Shown in pieces: positions 50,953-62,092 of a stretch of 64,000 nucleotides of DNA. The DNA lies in assembly GCA_029747015.1 (NCBI GenBank), contig JAKOGI010002204.1:1-64000 (forward strand), in the 5' to 3' direction. The stretch's first letter is position 1. Every line of letters starts with the position of its first letter. The position numbers and the translations under genes are program-made. Source of the DNA: Carnegiea gigantea. Taxonomy: Eukaryota > Streptophyta > Magnoliopsida > Caryophyllales > Cactaceae. The notes under the pieces were generated by a model. That model searched no databases and was not told where the DNA came from. It was given only the letters and a program-made list of their open reading frames with translations.

Positions 50953-52710
50953 TTAAACCATTATTTGTTCCCAATAAATCAGGAAATTGAGGCTAAAAAT
51001 ATGAATAACCTCCTTAGGAAGACATCAGTGGTGACATCAATAACCAAATCAACCCAGCAAGTTTAGCCCAAAAGTGATGAAAAACTTTTACAAACAGATA
51101 AGAGAAGGAAATTTTCGAAAAAGTGAGAACCATCACATCAAAATATTGAAGCAATCACTCAAATCAACTTGAACAATCATAACGGCATATTACAATAAGT
51201 AGAGCTTAGAACAACCAATAGAACCTCACTTTAGGGATGAGATACTCATAACTCATGTGTTCAAAGTAAAATACGGTTCTCTTAAATCTCATTTAATTGA
51301 ACTAAATTAACTATAAGCTTGATAAGACTCTCTAATGCGTCACCACTATAATGTAAAACACATAAGGCAATCATGATGACCTTAAGGGTTGTAATGGGCA
51401 AATGCATAAAGGTATAGAGGGAACAAACATTTTGGAATTTGTGGAGGTAACAGCCAAAGACTGAGAGCTTAAACCATAATTTTCTAACTAAAACATACTC
51501 CTTAAAATATCAATAACATCTCCAAGTGATGTCACAAGAAAAAGTGCCTAAAAATATAAAACAAATTCCAAATTAGTATTGCATCATTTTTTTCTGTTTT
51601 TTCTTCTTTTTTTTTGTTTTTTTTTCCTCTTCTTTGTTTTGTTTTTTTAGAATTTGTTTAATTTTTCCAACATATACACATTTTTTTAATCTTTTACACA
51701 CCTTTGGTGTGCTTTGTTTTTTGTTTTTTTCCCCCTTCAAAGAGGAGGATAATGGCAAAGGAAACTATGCATTTTCAACACTTTTCTCGCAACTCACAAA
51801 ACATAACCAAATTGACTTTGAAGGGAAAAATAAAGCATGAATCCCTTATCATATCCAACCAAATCATAATATCCATAAAAGGTTATTATCCACAAACTAC
51901 TACTAATAAGCTATAAAAACTCTATAGCCTTGGCTAAAAGGGTAAGACATGTGTGTGTGGCCAAAGATAAGAACATAGGTTCTCATTAATAAACACAGTA
52001 AAGGCTCAAAGGGGTAGCAATGGATAAATTATTCATATAAGGGTGGCTTACTTGGTCGATGTAGCTCATAAATTCAAAGAATGCCTCAATCATGTTGCCT
52101 AAATGTGCATGTTAAATGTGCTCTTGAACAAGAGTCAAAGTAAGTTCTAGAGACTTGAAATTTAGGAAAAGTCACACAAGAAAGATATTCAGGCTCAAAA
52201 TCTCAGAGGACAAAGCTTATCTAACTCTTTGAATTTCATATGTCAAATACTCATGCCAAGAATCATTAAGCAATCAACTCATATCTAAGTGAAGGTCAAA
52301 ACATGAAGCATAGTTCGAAAAAGTAGAAACAAACATTTTATTCACAAATGGGCTTAACAAAAAGGATCAAAATAGGCAAAAGAAAGCTACTTAGTCTAAA
52401 GACTCATCACCGGAGGATTTATAGGCCCTTTTCTTTTTCTTTTTCTTTTTAGTTTTTTTTTTTTTGTTTTTCTTTTTACTGAGCCTAAAATGCAACTAAA
52501 AACTAGAAAGTGTCAAAACAAAACTAAAATGAAGAAAGAAACTTGGAAAAACTAGGCAATCAACTAAAAATGCAAATTAAACCTAAATACGTGACCTAAA
52601 AAGAATTTCACACATCCACAACACACATATATACAACCACAAACAATTACAACAACTCCCCCATGCTTGGACAACACATTGTCCTCAATGGAAGCAGAAA
52701 ACTCTAAAAG
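50953..52710 (-). other. Noncoding 3' region of the gypsy element
   Basis: Long A/T-rich segment between integrase and the 3' LTR, usual for Athila-type elements, where an extra ORF sometimes occurs. No such ORF was recognised. T-runs lie at 51590-51735 and 52430-52480. Confidence 0.65.
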
Positions 52711-52714
52711 GGAG

Positions 52715-53700
52715 GGGGAGAGGGTTCAGATAGGTGATAGACAGTAGCCTTGTCAATAGATTCCCACACATAGTAAGGTTTAAGATGTTGCCCATTTACC
52801 TTAAACATTCCAGTTGTCACACTCTAGACTTCTACTACTCCATGAAGGTAGACTTTTATAACTTTAAATGGGCCTGACCACTGGGATCTCAGCTTGCTTG
52901 GAAATAACCTCAACTTAGAATTGAACAACAAGACAGGGTCACCCACCTCAAATCTTTTCTTCAGAATATGCTTGTCATGTTAGTGCTTGGTCCTTTCCTT
53001 ATAAATTCGCAAGCTTTCATAGGCTTCCAGACGTAACTCATCTAACTTATTCAACTATAGAAGCCTCTTCTCATCAGCTGCCTCAAGATCGAGGTTTAGA
53101 GTTTTAATTGCCCAATATGCCTTATGTTCTAACTCAACCGGCAAATGGCAAGATTTTTCGAAAACTAAGCGGTACAGAGTAGTACCGAGAGGGATTTTGT
53201 AAGCGATCTGGTAAGCCCAAAGTGCATCATCAAGCTTTTTAGACGAATCTTTTTGGGACTGATCAACCATTTTTTACAAAATGGTTTTCAACTTTTGATT
53301 AGATAACTCAACTTGACCACTTGTTTGCAGATGATAAGGCGCAGCAATTTTATGAAAAACCCCATACTTCTTTAGGAGGGACTCAAGTGGCTTGTTACAA
53401 AAATGAGTCTCATTATCACTCAAGAGAGCTCTTGGTGTGCCAAACCTTATAAATATATTCTTTTTAAGAAACTTAATTACCACCTTGGACTCATTAGTAA
53501 GAGATGCAGTAGCTTCTATCCACTTTGAAACGTAATCAACCACCACAAGGATATAAAGATTATTGTGAGAAGAAGGAAATGGTCCCATAAAGTCAATTCT
53601 CCAAACGTCAAAAAGTTCTACTTCAAGGATCCCACTTTGAGGCATTTCATGCCTCTTAGAAATGTTCCCTGTCCATTGGCATCTATCGTAACCCATAATG
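52715..53700 (-). pseudogene. Gypsy integrase remnant
   Basis: Core motifs: [30 protein letters not shown] and GQVELSN, giving the three acidic residues. Upstream the zinc-binding module has HHCHTSTYGGHFG, but the first Cys of the C-x2-C pair is Tyr (GYDRCQ). Downstream, VNGQHLKPYY-like residues close the frame near 52715. Frame breaks lie near 53270 and 53700. Confidence 0.88.
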
Positions 53701-53930
53701 AAAATTTTGACATCTTTAAAGAAAGTGGGCCACTAGAAACCGAGTGGAAGCACCTTAGCTATAGTCTTGTCAGGTCCAAAATGTCCACCATAAGTTGAGG
53801 TATGGCAATGGTGGAGGACACTAGGAACCTCGTCTTCTGGCAAACACCTTCTATATACTCTATCTCCACACAGTTTGTAGATCAGAGCCTCTCCCCACAC
53901 ATAATATTTCGCATTAGAAAGGAATCTCTT

Positions 53931-54551
53931 CTATTGTTGATAAGATAACCTGGTTAGCATAACTCCACATACTTTAAAATTTACCAAATCAGCATACCAT
54001 GCTGCTGCCTGGTGAGATATGACAAAGAGTTGGTCATCAGCGAAAGAGTCGTCTATGGAAAGCTCCTCTGTTGATGTAGCCTCAAGATCTAAGCGCGATA
54101 AGTGGTCAGCAACTACATTTTCACAACCTGCTTTGTCTCGAATTTCCAAATCAAATTCTTGGAGAAGAAGCACCCAACGAATGAGACGGGGCTTAGAGTC
54201 GGACTTCTTCAAGAGATGTTTCAATGTGGCATGATCAGCAAAAATCATCACCTTAGAATTTATCAAATACAAATGGAATTTCTCGAAGGCGAACAGAACA
54301 GCTAGGAATTCTTTTTTAGTTGTGGCATAGTTTATTTGAGCATCATCCAAAGTTCGGCTTGCATAGTAGATGGCGTAAGGCTCATTGTCTTTCCTTTGTC
54401 CCAAAACTGCTCTCACTACATAGTCACTGGCATTGCACATAATCTCAAAAGGTAATTCCCAATCCAGAGCCTGTATAATTAGGGTAGAGATCAAAGCCTC
54501 CTTTAACCTGTGAAAGGCACTTAAACATTCTTCATTAAATTCAAAGAGCAC
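53931..54551 (-). pseudogene. Gypsy RNase H remnant
   Basis: A 206-codon frame: [57 protein letters not shown]. Typical RT-linked RNase H of plant gypsy elements. The first catalytic Asp position reads CNASD as in the family. Confidence 0.88.
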
Positions 54552-54611
54552 ATCTTTGATAAGCAGATGGGTGAAAGGTTTTGTAATTTTTAAAAAATCT
54601 TTTGTGAGCCG

Positions 54612-55473
54612 TCAATAGAAACTAACATATCCTAGAAAACTCTTTACACTCTTTATAGAAGAAGGTGGTGGTAATTTCTCAATTACCTCTATCTTTGCCT
54701 TGTCAACTTTAATGCCCCTATTTGAAATAATATGGCCTAAAACAACCGCCTCATGTACCATAAAATGGCACTTTTTCCAATTCAATACCAAATTCATATC
54801 TGTACACCTTTGCAAGACTTTAGACAAATTGTTCAAGCAATGGTCAAAAGTTGTACCATATACAGAAGAATCATCCATAAAGACTTGTATTATGTCCTCA
54901 ATAAAATCTGAAAAAATAGCCATTATGCATTGTTGAAATATGTCGAGGGCTTACACAGCCAAATGGCATTATCCTATGAGCAAATGTACCATATGGACAA
55001 GTAAAAGTAGTCTTTTCTTGATCACTTTGATGAAAGAGATTTGAAAGAATCCTGAATAGCCATCTACGTAGCAAAAATAAGAGTTCGTTGTTAGCCTCTT
55101 GAGCATCTGGTCAATGAAAGGTAGGGAAAAATGGTCCTTGCGGATAGCTTTATTCAATTTTCTATAATCTATGCATATACACCAACCAGTAACTATCCTA
55201 GTGGGTATAAGTTCATTATTTTTATTTCTTATAACCGTTATTTCCCCCCTTTTTAGGGACAACATGGACCGGACTTACCCACTTACTATTAGAGATCGAG
55301 TAGACAATGCCAGCCTTGAGCAATTTTAAAATTTCTTTCTTCACTACATCGTGCATCTTAGGGTTCAATCTTCTTTGGTGTTCAACTGAGGGTTTATAGT
55401 CATCTTCTATCAGAATACGATGCATACATATAGAAGGGTGAATTCCTTTAAGGTCATTAAGAGTATATCCCAT
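54612..55473 (-). pseudogene. Gypsy reverse transcriptase remnant
   Basis: Pieces in shifting frames: EILKLLKAGIVYSISNSKWV, VHVVPKKGG (about 55240-55400), IDYRKLNKA and DHFSLPFIDQML (about 55090-55180), then FMDDSSVYG with the catalytic DD pair near 54870, and VLGHIISNRGI. At least three frameshifts. Confidence 0.88.
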
Positions 55474-55610
55474 AGCCTAACAGTGTAATCTAAGTATTTT
55501 TAGCAAAGAGTCAACTTGAGATATATTTAAGCTCGCATTCACAACCACATGATATGTAAAGTTTTGGCCCAAAAACTCATACCTTAAAGAGGAAGAAAGA
55601 GGTTTTAGTT

Positions 55611-56491
55611 CTACCTCAGGGGCACGTTCCTATCTATTGAGGATGCTTTGTCATGTACTAGTGATTCCATTGTGGCAAAGGGTGGGCTATCTGGTAGAGA
55701 AGCTTCCAGGAATTGAGCACATATTGCTACTTCCAGGTTTTCATATCGAGTAGTACCATCATTTAATAAACAATACTTAAGTGGATCATGAGAATCATTA
55801 TTAGAAATAGTCTTTTGTACCAAACTATCCACTACATCAATCCGATGACAATATCCAGCGATAGAAGGAAACTTAGAGTCTTTAATCAAGTTGAATTCAA
55901 CATGTTCATCACCCACATCAAAAGAGAGCTTGCCATTTTTAACATCTATATGGCACCAAGCGGTGGCCAAGAATGGCCTCCCAAGAATAATAGGGGTGTG
56001 CGTATCTTCTTCCATTTCAAGGATTACAAAATCTACAGGCATATATAAGTCTTCTACTTTAATGGGGACATCCTCTAAAATACCTATAGGATACCTTACA
56101 GAATGGTCTGGCAATTTTAAGAGATGGCAGTAGGTCTCATTTCTCCTAGGTCCAACTTCTTGTAAAGAGATAAGGGTATTAAACTTTTACTAAACCCTAA
56201 ATCACGTAAGGCATAATCTATGGACTCATTCCCTATCAGACAAGGGATAGTAAAACTATTGGTATCCTTAAGCTTAGCAGGGAGCTTATTTTGAATTACA
56301 GCACTACGTTCTTTAGTCAATGGCACTATTTCATGCTCTTCTGGCTTTCTTTTATTGGATAAAATCTCCTTTAAAAATTTAGCATAGGACCACATTTGTG
56401 ACAAGACATCAGTGAATGGAATATTAATGTGGAGTTTCTTAAGGACTTCTAAAAACTTCCCAAATTGTTGGTCAAATTTAGCCTTAGCCAT
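55611..56491 (-). pseudogene. Gypsy gag/protease junction remnant
   Basis: The protease-like block IDYALRDLGFSKSLIPLSLY contains the DLG site usual in this group. Then DFVILEMEED and IILGRPFLATA follow in the next frame piece (55611-56114). The frame changes at about 56115. Confidence 0.85.
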
Positions 56492-56696
56492 TCGTTGGGG
56501 GAAAGGTAAAGGTGGTACATAGGGCTTTGGGGAGACTTTCTCGGGGTCATCAAAAATCTTATTTGAAGTATCATCACTTATATCCTCATTAGAAGAAGTA
56601 GGTACCTCTTTCTCAATGACTTCATTCTTTCCGTAATGTGAATGTTCATTTTGGCAAACCTCCTTAGGTCCCTCAAGTTGCTTACCCCCTCTTAAA

Positions 56697-58060
56697 TCAT
56701 GGCATTACATTGTTCCTGGGGCTAAGTTCATTCTTACTAGGAAATTTACCTAAGGGTGTAGATGAAGATGTAGCTTGTTGAGCCATTTGAGCTTCCAACA
56801 TCTTATTGTGAGTAGTGAGCACATCAACCTTAAAGGCCAATTGCTTAATGTACTCATCTTGCTTTTGTTGTGCCAAAAGTATATTCTCCATCATAGACTC
56901 TAAGTTAGATTTTTGAGGTGTTTGTTGAGGATAAGATGGTCTTTGAAATCCAGGGGGTGGTCTAAAATTCGTTTGGGGCACAAGTGGGGCATTAGACTTA
57001 TTATAGAAATTGGGTTTGTTTCTCCAATCCAGATTATATGTGTTAGAGAAAGGGTCATTTGTTGGTTTAGGGTGATAGTCGTTCACATAGTTGACCTGAT
57101 CACTTACATCTTGGCCAAAAGGACTACCCACTTGACAATGCATAGTCAAATCATCAACTGATCCACATATATCATGTGATAGGGAAGGGGTACTTGGACT
57201 AACAGAAATAACATTCAAGCGCTCCAATTTTTGAGACATAGCATCAACTTTAGAAGAAAGCAGAGAAACAACATCTACTTCCAGCTTACCTCCAACCCGC
57301 TTGGGTTGGCTCTCTTAGACGACCATTAGACATTGTTAAGGGTCATCTTTTCTATAAGATTGTATGCTTCATCTTTAGTTTTGTTCATAAGAGTACCTCT
57401 TGCTACCGCATCAATAGTAGACATCAATGGTTAGGTGACTCCATTATGAATATTTGCACAATCATCCATCTTTGAAGACCATGGTGAGCGCATAATTGTA
57501 AAAGATCCTTGAATCGATCCCAGGCTTCATAGAGTGTCTCATTTTCCTTTTAAGAGAAAGTAGTGATTTGATTTCGTAGGCTTGCCGTCTTACTCGAAGG
57601 AAAGAAATTGGCAAGAAAGACTTTTATAAGCCTATTCTATGTCCTTATCCATCCTGGAGGCAATGAATGAAGCTACACCCTCGCCTTATCTCTAAGCGAA
57701 AAGGGAAATAGGCGTAAGTGAATGACATCGGTAGAAACTCCATTGAGCTTTAATGTGTCACACATATCTTAAAAGACCGAGAGGTGTAAGTTTGTATCTT
57801 CTAACGGGGTGCCTCTGAGGTGGGATTGCTGTACCATTGATATAAGGGCTAGTTTAAGCTCAAAATTGTCGCTTCTATAGTTAGCTGAGCGATGCTCGAG
57901 GAAATGCCTTGGACTCCTATGCTAACAGAATCTTGTAGTGTCCTTCTTTGGTCACCTCCTATTCCTGCCATCGATGAAGAAACTGCTTGAGCCTTGAGCC
58001 TTTGCTCTTCGACCCTTAATTTCTTCCTCCTAGAGCAAAAAGTCCTTTCGATTTCTAAAT
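56697..58060 (-). pseudogene. Gypsy gag remnant
   Basis: The 180-codon piece at 56697-57239 has DPFSNTYNLDWRNKPNFYNK, PPPGFQRPSYPQQ and a helical QQKQDEYIKQL segment, typical of Athila-type gag. The N-terminal half (57240-58060) is recognisable only as broken frames. Confidence 0.8.
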
Positions 58061-58211
58061 TGAATGCAAACGAAAATGGACTTCACATATAAAGGAGAAA
58101 TATGCAAAATAGCAACAAAACTACCAACGTAAATAAAAAATATAAAGAAAAAGAAAGTAATGACAAAATGCTTAGTCAATTTCTAAGGGCTAACTCAATA
58201 TTCACAAATTT

Positions 58212-58232
58212 GGTCCCCGGCAACAACGCCGA
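58212..58232 (-). other. Primer binding site of the gypsy element
   Basis: The minus strand reads TCGGCGTTGTTGCCGGGGACC just inside the 5' LTR. It resembles TGGCGCCGTTGCCGGGGA, the known Athila-type site complementary to tRNA-Asp, with two or three changes. Confidence 0.65.
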
Positions 58233-58239
58233 AGGAGGG

Positions 58240-59455
58240 TGACCTAAGCCTACAAGCGCATGCGTGTTGTAATTTAGTAAAGACATCGTTCCCATGGAGA
58301 GCAATTGTAATCTATTAAGTTTTATCCTATAAAAGTGCTAAGCAAGCAATTTTAAAAGAGTTTAAATGACACTATAACCTAATTGGAAAACTCAATCAAT
58401 TAAAAACATCTAGGGATTTGTTTCACCTTACAGAGATATGGATCAATGAAATATATTATGTACTTGATCTGCCATGGGAGATTGAAAGGGGTGCAATCGC
58501 ATTTAGAATTCAATCTTCTTTCGAAATGAACTAAATTGCCTAAACTAACCAATCATTCTTTCAAATGTCCTTGTTTAGTCTAAGTTATAGATTTTGATCA
58601 CTACAGGGTCCTCTTAATAAGCAAATCTCTTTCAAGTATTACTAAGTCAAGTCCTATCTTGTCAATCAAATAGTAAGTTTCACTTTTCAGTCCTTCACTT
58701 AACTATTTAGAATTAACAAATGAATTTGTCCAAAATTCAATCATAGCAATTTCACTCACAAGATAGAATTCAACCAATCTCAATCAAGAATAAGTACAAC
58801 CAAATAACGATGAAAGATTCCAACATTAATACTTGGCTAACAATTCCTAGATTGAGAAAACTACTCCCACATGTATAAATCAACCAAACTAAACAAAGTT
58901 TGAGAGAAGAAAACTTAGTGTAATGGGAGATCCTTCAAGGGTTTCCCAACTTTACAAGGGCTCCAAAACTGCAAGTACTTCTTCAACACTCACACTCAAA
59001 ACTGCTAAAAATCTAAAGTAAACTCAAAAAAATGGAAAAGAACGAAAAAACTAGAGAGAAGGAGTTCTCTTTTCTACTGTGTGTGTCTTCTCTGCTGCGA
59101 AAATGGCTCTATTTAAAGAAGAACATGATCAATGTCAACCACATGATGAAGAAAAATGAACAGGCTTTAGTTGTGGCCTTACTATGAACAGTCTGTGGTG
59201 AGCTCTATCTCGATAATCTTCTTTTCTTTCGTCCTTTCATGGGCATAGTGACTTAGGGGTATCTGTGGGAAGTCAAGATACACTCAATAGTCAATTTTAG
59301 GGTAAAATGGTCCCAAAACCTGCAAAACACCAAAAAAAAAAAAAAAAAACCCTAGTGTAAAACCAAAGGGGTGCAAATATAGCATAAAGCACATAATTCT
59401 CCCTAAAAATGGCACAAAATGACCTCAAAATAGTGTACATTTTACGGACTGATCA
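58240..59455 (-). repeat. 5' LTR of the gypsy element
   Basis: Minus strand starts TGATCAGTCC and ends near AGGTCA before the primer site, about 1216 bp. It contains an A20-type run at 59332-59349. The end nearest the primer site is inferred from TGA/TCA termini. Confidence 0.75.
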
Positions 59456-59869
59456 GAGGGTAAATTTGAGAGAGATTGTGGTGGAAAACAGAAGATTATG
59501 GATAAAAGTTATGAAATTTGAAAAAAATTTGAAGGATTTGGGAAGGATTTGAATAGAGCGTGAGAGGAGAAGTGAGGGTTAGAAAGAGAGGGAGTCGGAT
59601 AGAAGGAGAAATTGGAGAGGAAGAAGAAAAAGAAATGAATAAAAGGGAGTAAACAACCGGGTTAAGATTGCCAGGAGATGACACAGTCATGCCCCTCAGC
59701 ACGGGGCCCCGTGCTAATTCTCTGGTCAGTGGCTTGAAAGTTTTGATCTGGCATGCACATTCCCCTTGACAAGGGTGCACCGTGCCAGATCTCTGTCCAT
59801 GCCACATGTTTTCTTTGCTTCTTTTTTTCTTGCTTTCAATTCTTCTCATCTCACTCATTTTGAGGGACC
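59456..59869. other. Junction between gypsy 5' LTR and CACTA region
   Basis: G/A-rich DNA, then a C/G-rich part with the palindrome GCACGGGGCCCCGTGC (59699-59714) and a second near-palindromic GGCATGC/GTGCCAGATC stretch (59750-59790). A 174-codon minus-strand frame here has no recognisable domain and I do not call it. Confidence 0.55.
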
Positions 59870-60174
59870 GACGGAAAATGTCAGAGGGACCGACAAAAAA
59901 ACAGGCGGAGCCCGATAGAAATTTGAATTTTCGTCGGAAATTCCTTTGGAAACCCGTCGGAATCCGTCGGTGTCCGTCGGTTTTTCTGTCGGATGCCTGG
60001 CGCAGATCTCGAGCATGCATGCCTTCTCGATTTTAAATTTTGGGGGAGGGGAGTGTTTTGTCCGGCATTTTCAAAGTGTAGAGAGAGAAGGTGAGGTTCA
60101 AAAAGAGAGCAAGGGAGGAGAAGGAAGAGAGAGAAAGTGAGATTTGAAGGTTCCGGTGGTCGGAAAATTGAACG

Positions 60175-62085
60175 GTAAGTGATTTTTTTGGTTAATTTAT
60201 TGTTTGAAATTAAAATAGTTAAGTCAATTGATATTTTTTACGGTCTTGATTTTCCAAGTTTTGCCGCCTCCACGAATACTGCCAGTGCCACCGCCACCGC
60301 CGCCGCTAGTGCCGCCATCGCCGGTAATCCGCTTGATTTTTCGGGTGTTTAAAAGTTAGTAGAATTGTTGCGCTTTAAAATTGTGTTAATTTGATATGTG
60401 ATGTTCATTTTTGTGAATTTTAATCTTGAAGCATGTTTGTTTAGTTTGAATAATTTATTTTTTCCGTAGAATATGAATTTGAATTGCGTTAGTTTTTTAT
60501 TTAATTTGTAAAATATATTTATTAGAATAAGTGGAGTAAAACATGTTAAGTATGTACATCTAAAATAATTATCTAATTATTTTTAAATGTTAAATATGTT
60601 AAGCATGTATAATATGTTTTATTAAAGTGAATAATTTAAGTAAAACAAGTTTGTTTATTATAAAATTTTAAATATGTTAGGCATGTATGTTTTTTGAGGT
60701 ATATTTAATTTTTTTATGATTTGTTTGATATGTTAAGAATTTTTGTTATATTTTTGCAAGAATTAGGTATGTTAAGTATATATTAATTTAAGTTTGCTAA
60801 GTATGTTAATAGTATTTTGTTATTTTTGTTTGGGTTTGTTTAATTAGATAAAGTGTGAAATAAGGTGTTTAATTTGTGCTTGATGCTTATTAAGGCTTAT
60901 GTGGATAAATAATATTGTTATGTTAAATTTATTTTTTTTAGCGTATATGTTTAATTTCATTAATTGTTATATTTTAGGTTTTGTGAGAATTTATTTTGAT
61001 AGGAAAAAAGTATAATGTAACTCTAATTTAATATGTAATGTATGTTGATTTGAATAATTGAAATAGTTGTGAGTACATAAGCATGTGTAATATATGTTTT
61101 GTTTTGGTAAATAGTTTAAGAATGTTAACTATGTTTGTTTTATGTTCGATTTGTTTTGTATATTAATTTTTGCTAAGTATGTGAATAATATTCTTTTGTT
61201 GAGATATGATTAATTTTTCATATGATTTTGGTTGGTTTAATATGTAATTTATTTTTGTCATAAAATATGGATGTGAATTACATTAAATTTTAATTTTATT
61301 TATGAAGTGTGTTTATTTGAATAAATGGAGTAAAATATGATAAGTATGTACATTTATAATTATTATATAATTATTATGAAATGTTGAAGTATATTAGACA
61401 TGTGTAATGTGTTTTTCTTTAGTGAATACTTTAAATTTTCTAAGTGTGTTTGTATTTTGTTTGATTTGTGATATATATTAATGTTTTGTAAGTATGTGAA
61501 GTGTATGTGTTGTTGAAGTATGTTAAGTATATATTGAGGTGTGTTAAGTATATATTAATTGAAGTTTGCTCATTATGTTAATTGTATTATATCTTATTAA
61601 TTTTATTTGGATTTATTTATTTGGATGAAGTACGAAAGTAATAATTTCATTTGTGTTTGATACTTGATTACATTTATTTTCACAAATAATATAGTGATGT
61701 GAAATTTTGGTTGAATTATTTAAGTATGTTAAGTATGTTTATTTTTTGTTTGATTTGTTGTGTATATTTATCATTGGGAAGTATGTAAAGAATATTCTTG
61801 TTTGAGGTGTTGTTAATTTTTTTGTTTGATTTGTTAAGTATTTTTATTTTATCTTTTGGGTAACAGTATTTTATTTTTTTGGGTTTGTTTATTTGAATAA
61901 AGTATGAAATAAATTATATAATTTATGTTTGATGCTTAATTGGGTGTGTTATGATATATTTAATAATTCTATTAAATATATTTTTATGTAATACATATAT
62001 ATATGTTGAACTGATTAAATAGATTTCTAAAAGATTTTTATTGCAATTAATTGTAGTTTACATAACAATTAAGGCAATCATATTA
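60175..62085 (+). other. AT-rich leader intron of the CACTA element with TTAAGTATGT repeats
   Basis: Donor GGTAAGTG near 60174 follows a purine-rich leader, and an acceptor-like T-rich tract precedes the ATG at 62093. The interior is very T-rich and C-poor on the plus strand. It contains many scattered variants of TTAAGTATGT (for example near 60545, 60600, 60745, 61495, 61530, 61725). Confidence 0.6.
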
Positions 62086-62092
62086 GCAACAT

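Larger units (their letters stand above)
50208..59455 (-). mobile_element. Decayed Ty3/gypsy retrotransposon of Athila type, 3' LTR truncated
   Basis: Minus-strand order: 5' LTR (59455-58240), primer site (about 58232-58212), gag, protease, RT, RNase H, integrase, a long noncoding 3' region, polypurine tract, partial 3' LTR (50939-50208). The coding part is broken repeatedly. The 3' LTR matches only the first 730 bp of the 5' LTR and then meets Athila-type sequence, so no target duplication can be read. It lies about 2.1 kb upstream of the APC6 start. Confidence 0.9.

Noticed and set aside
59496..60020. 174-codon minus-strand frame at the CACTA edge
   Set aside because: No recognisable domain; it spans subterminal repeats and a GA-rich region that naturally lack stops.
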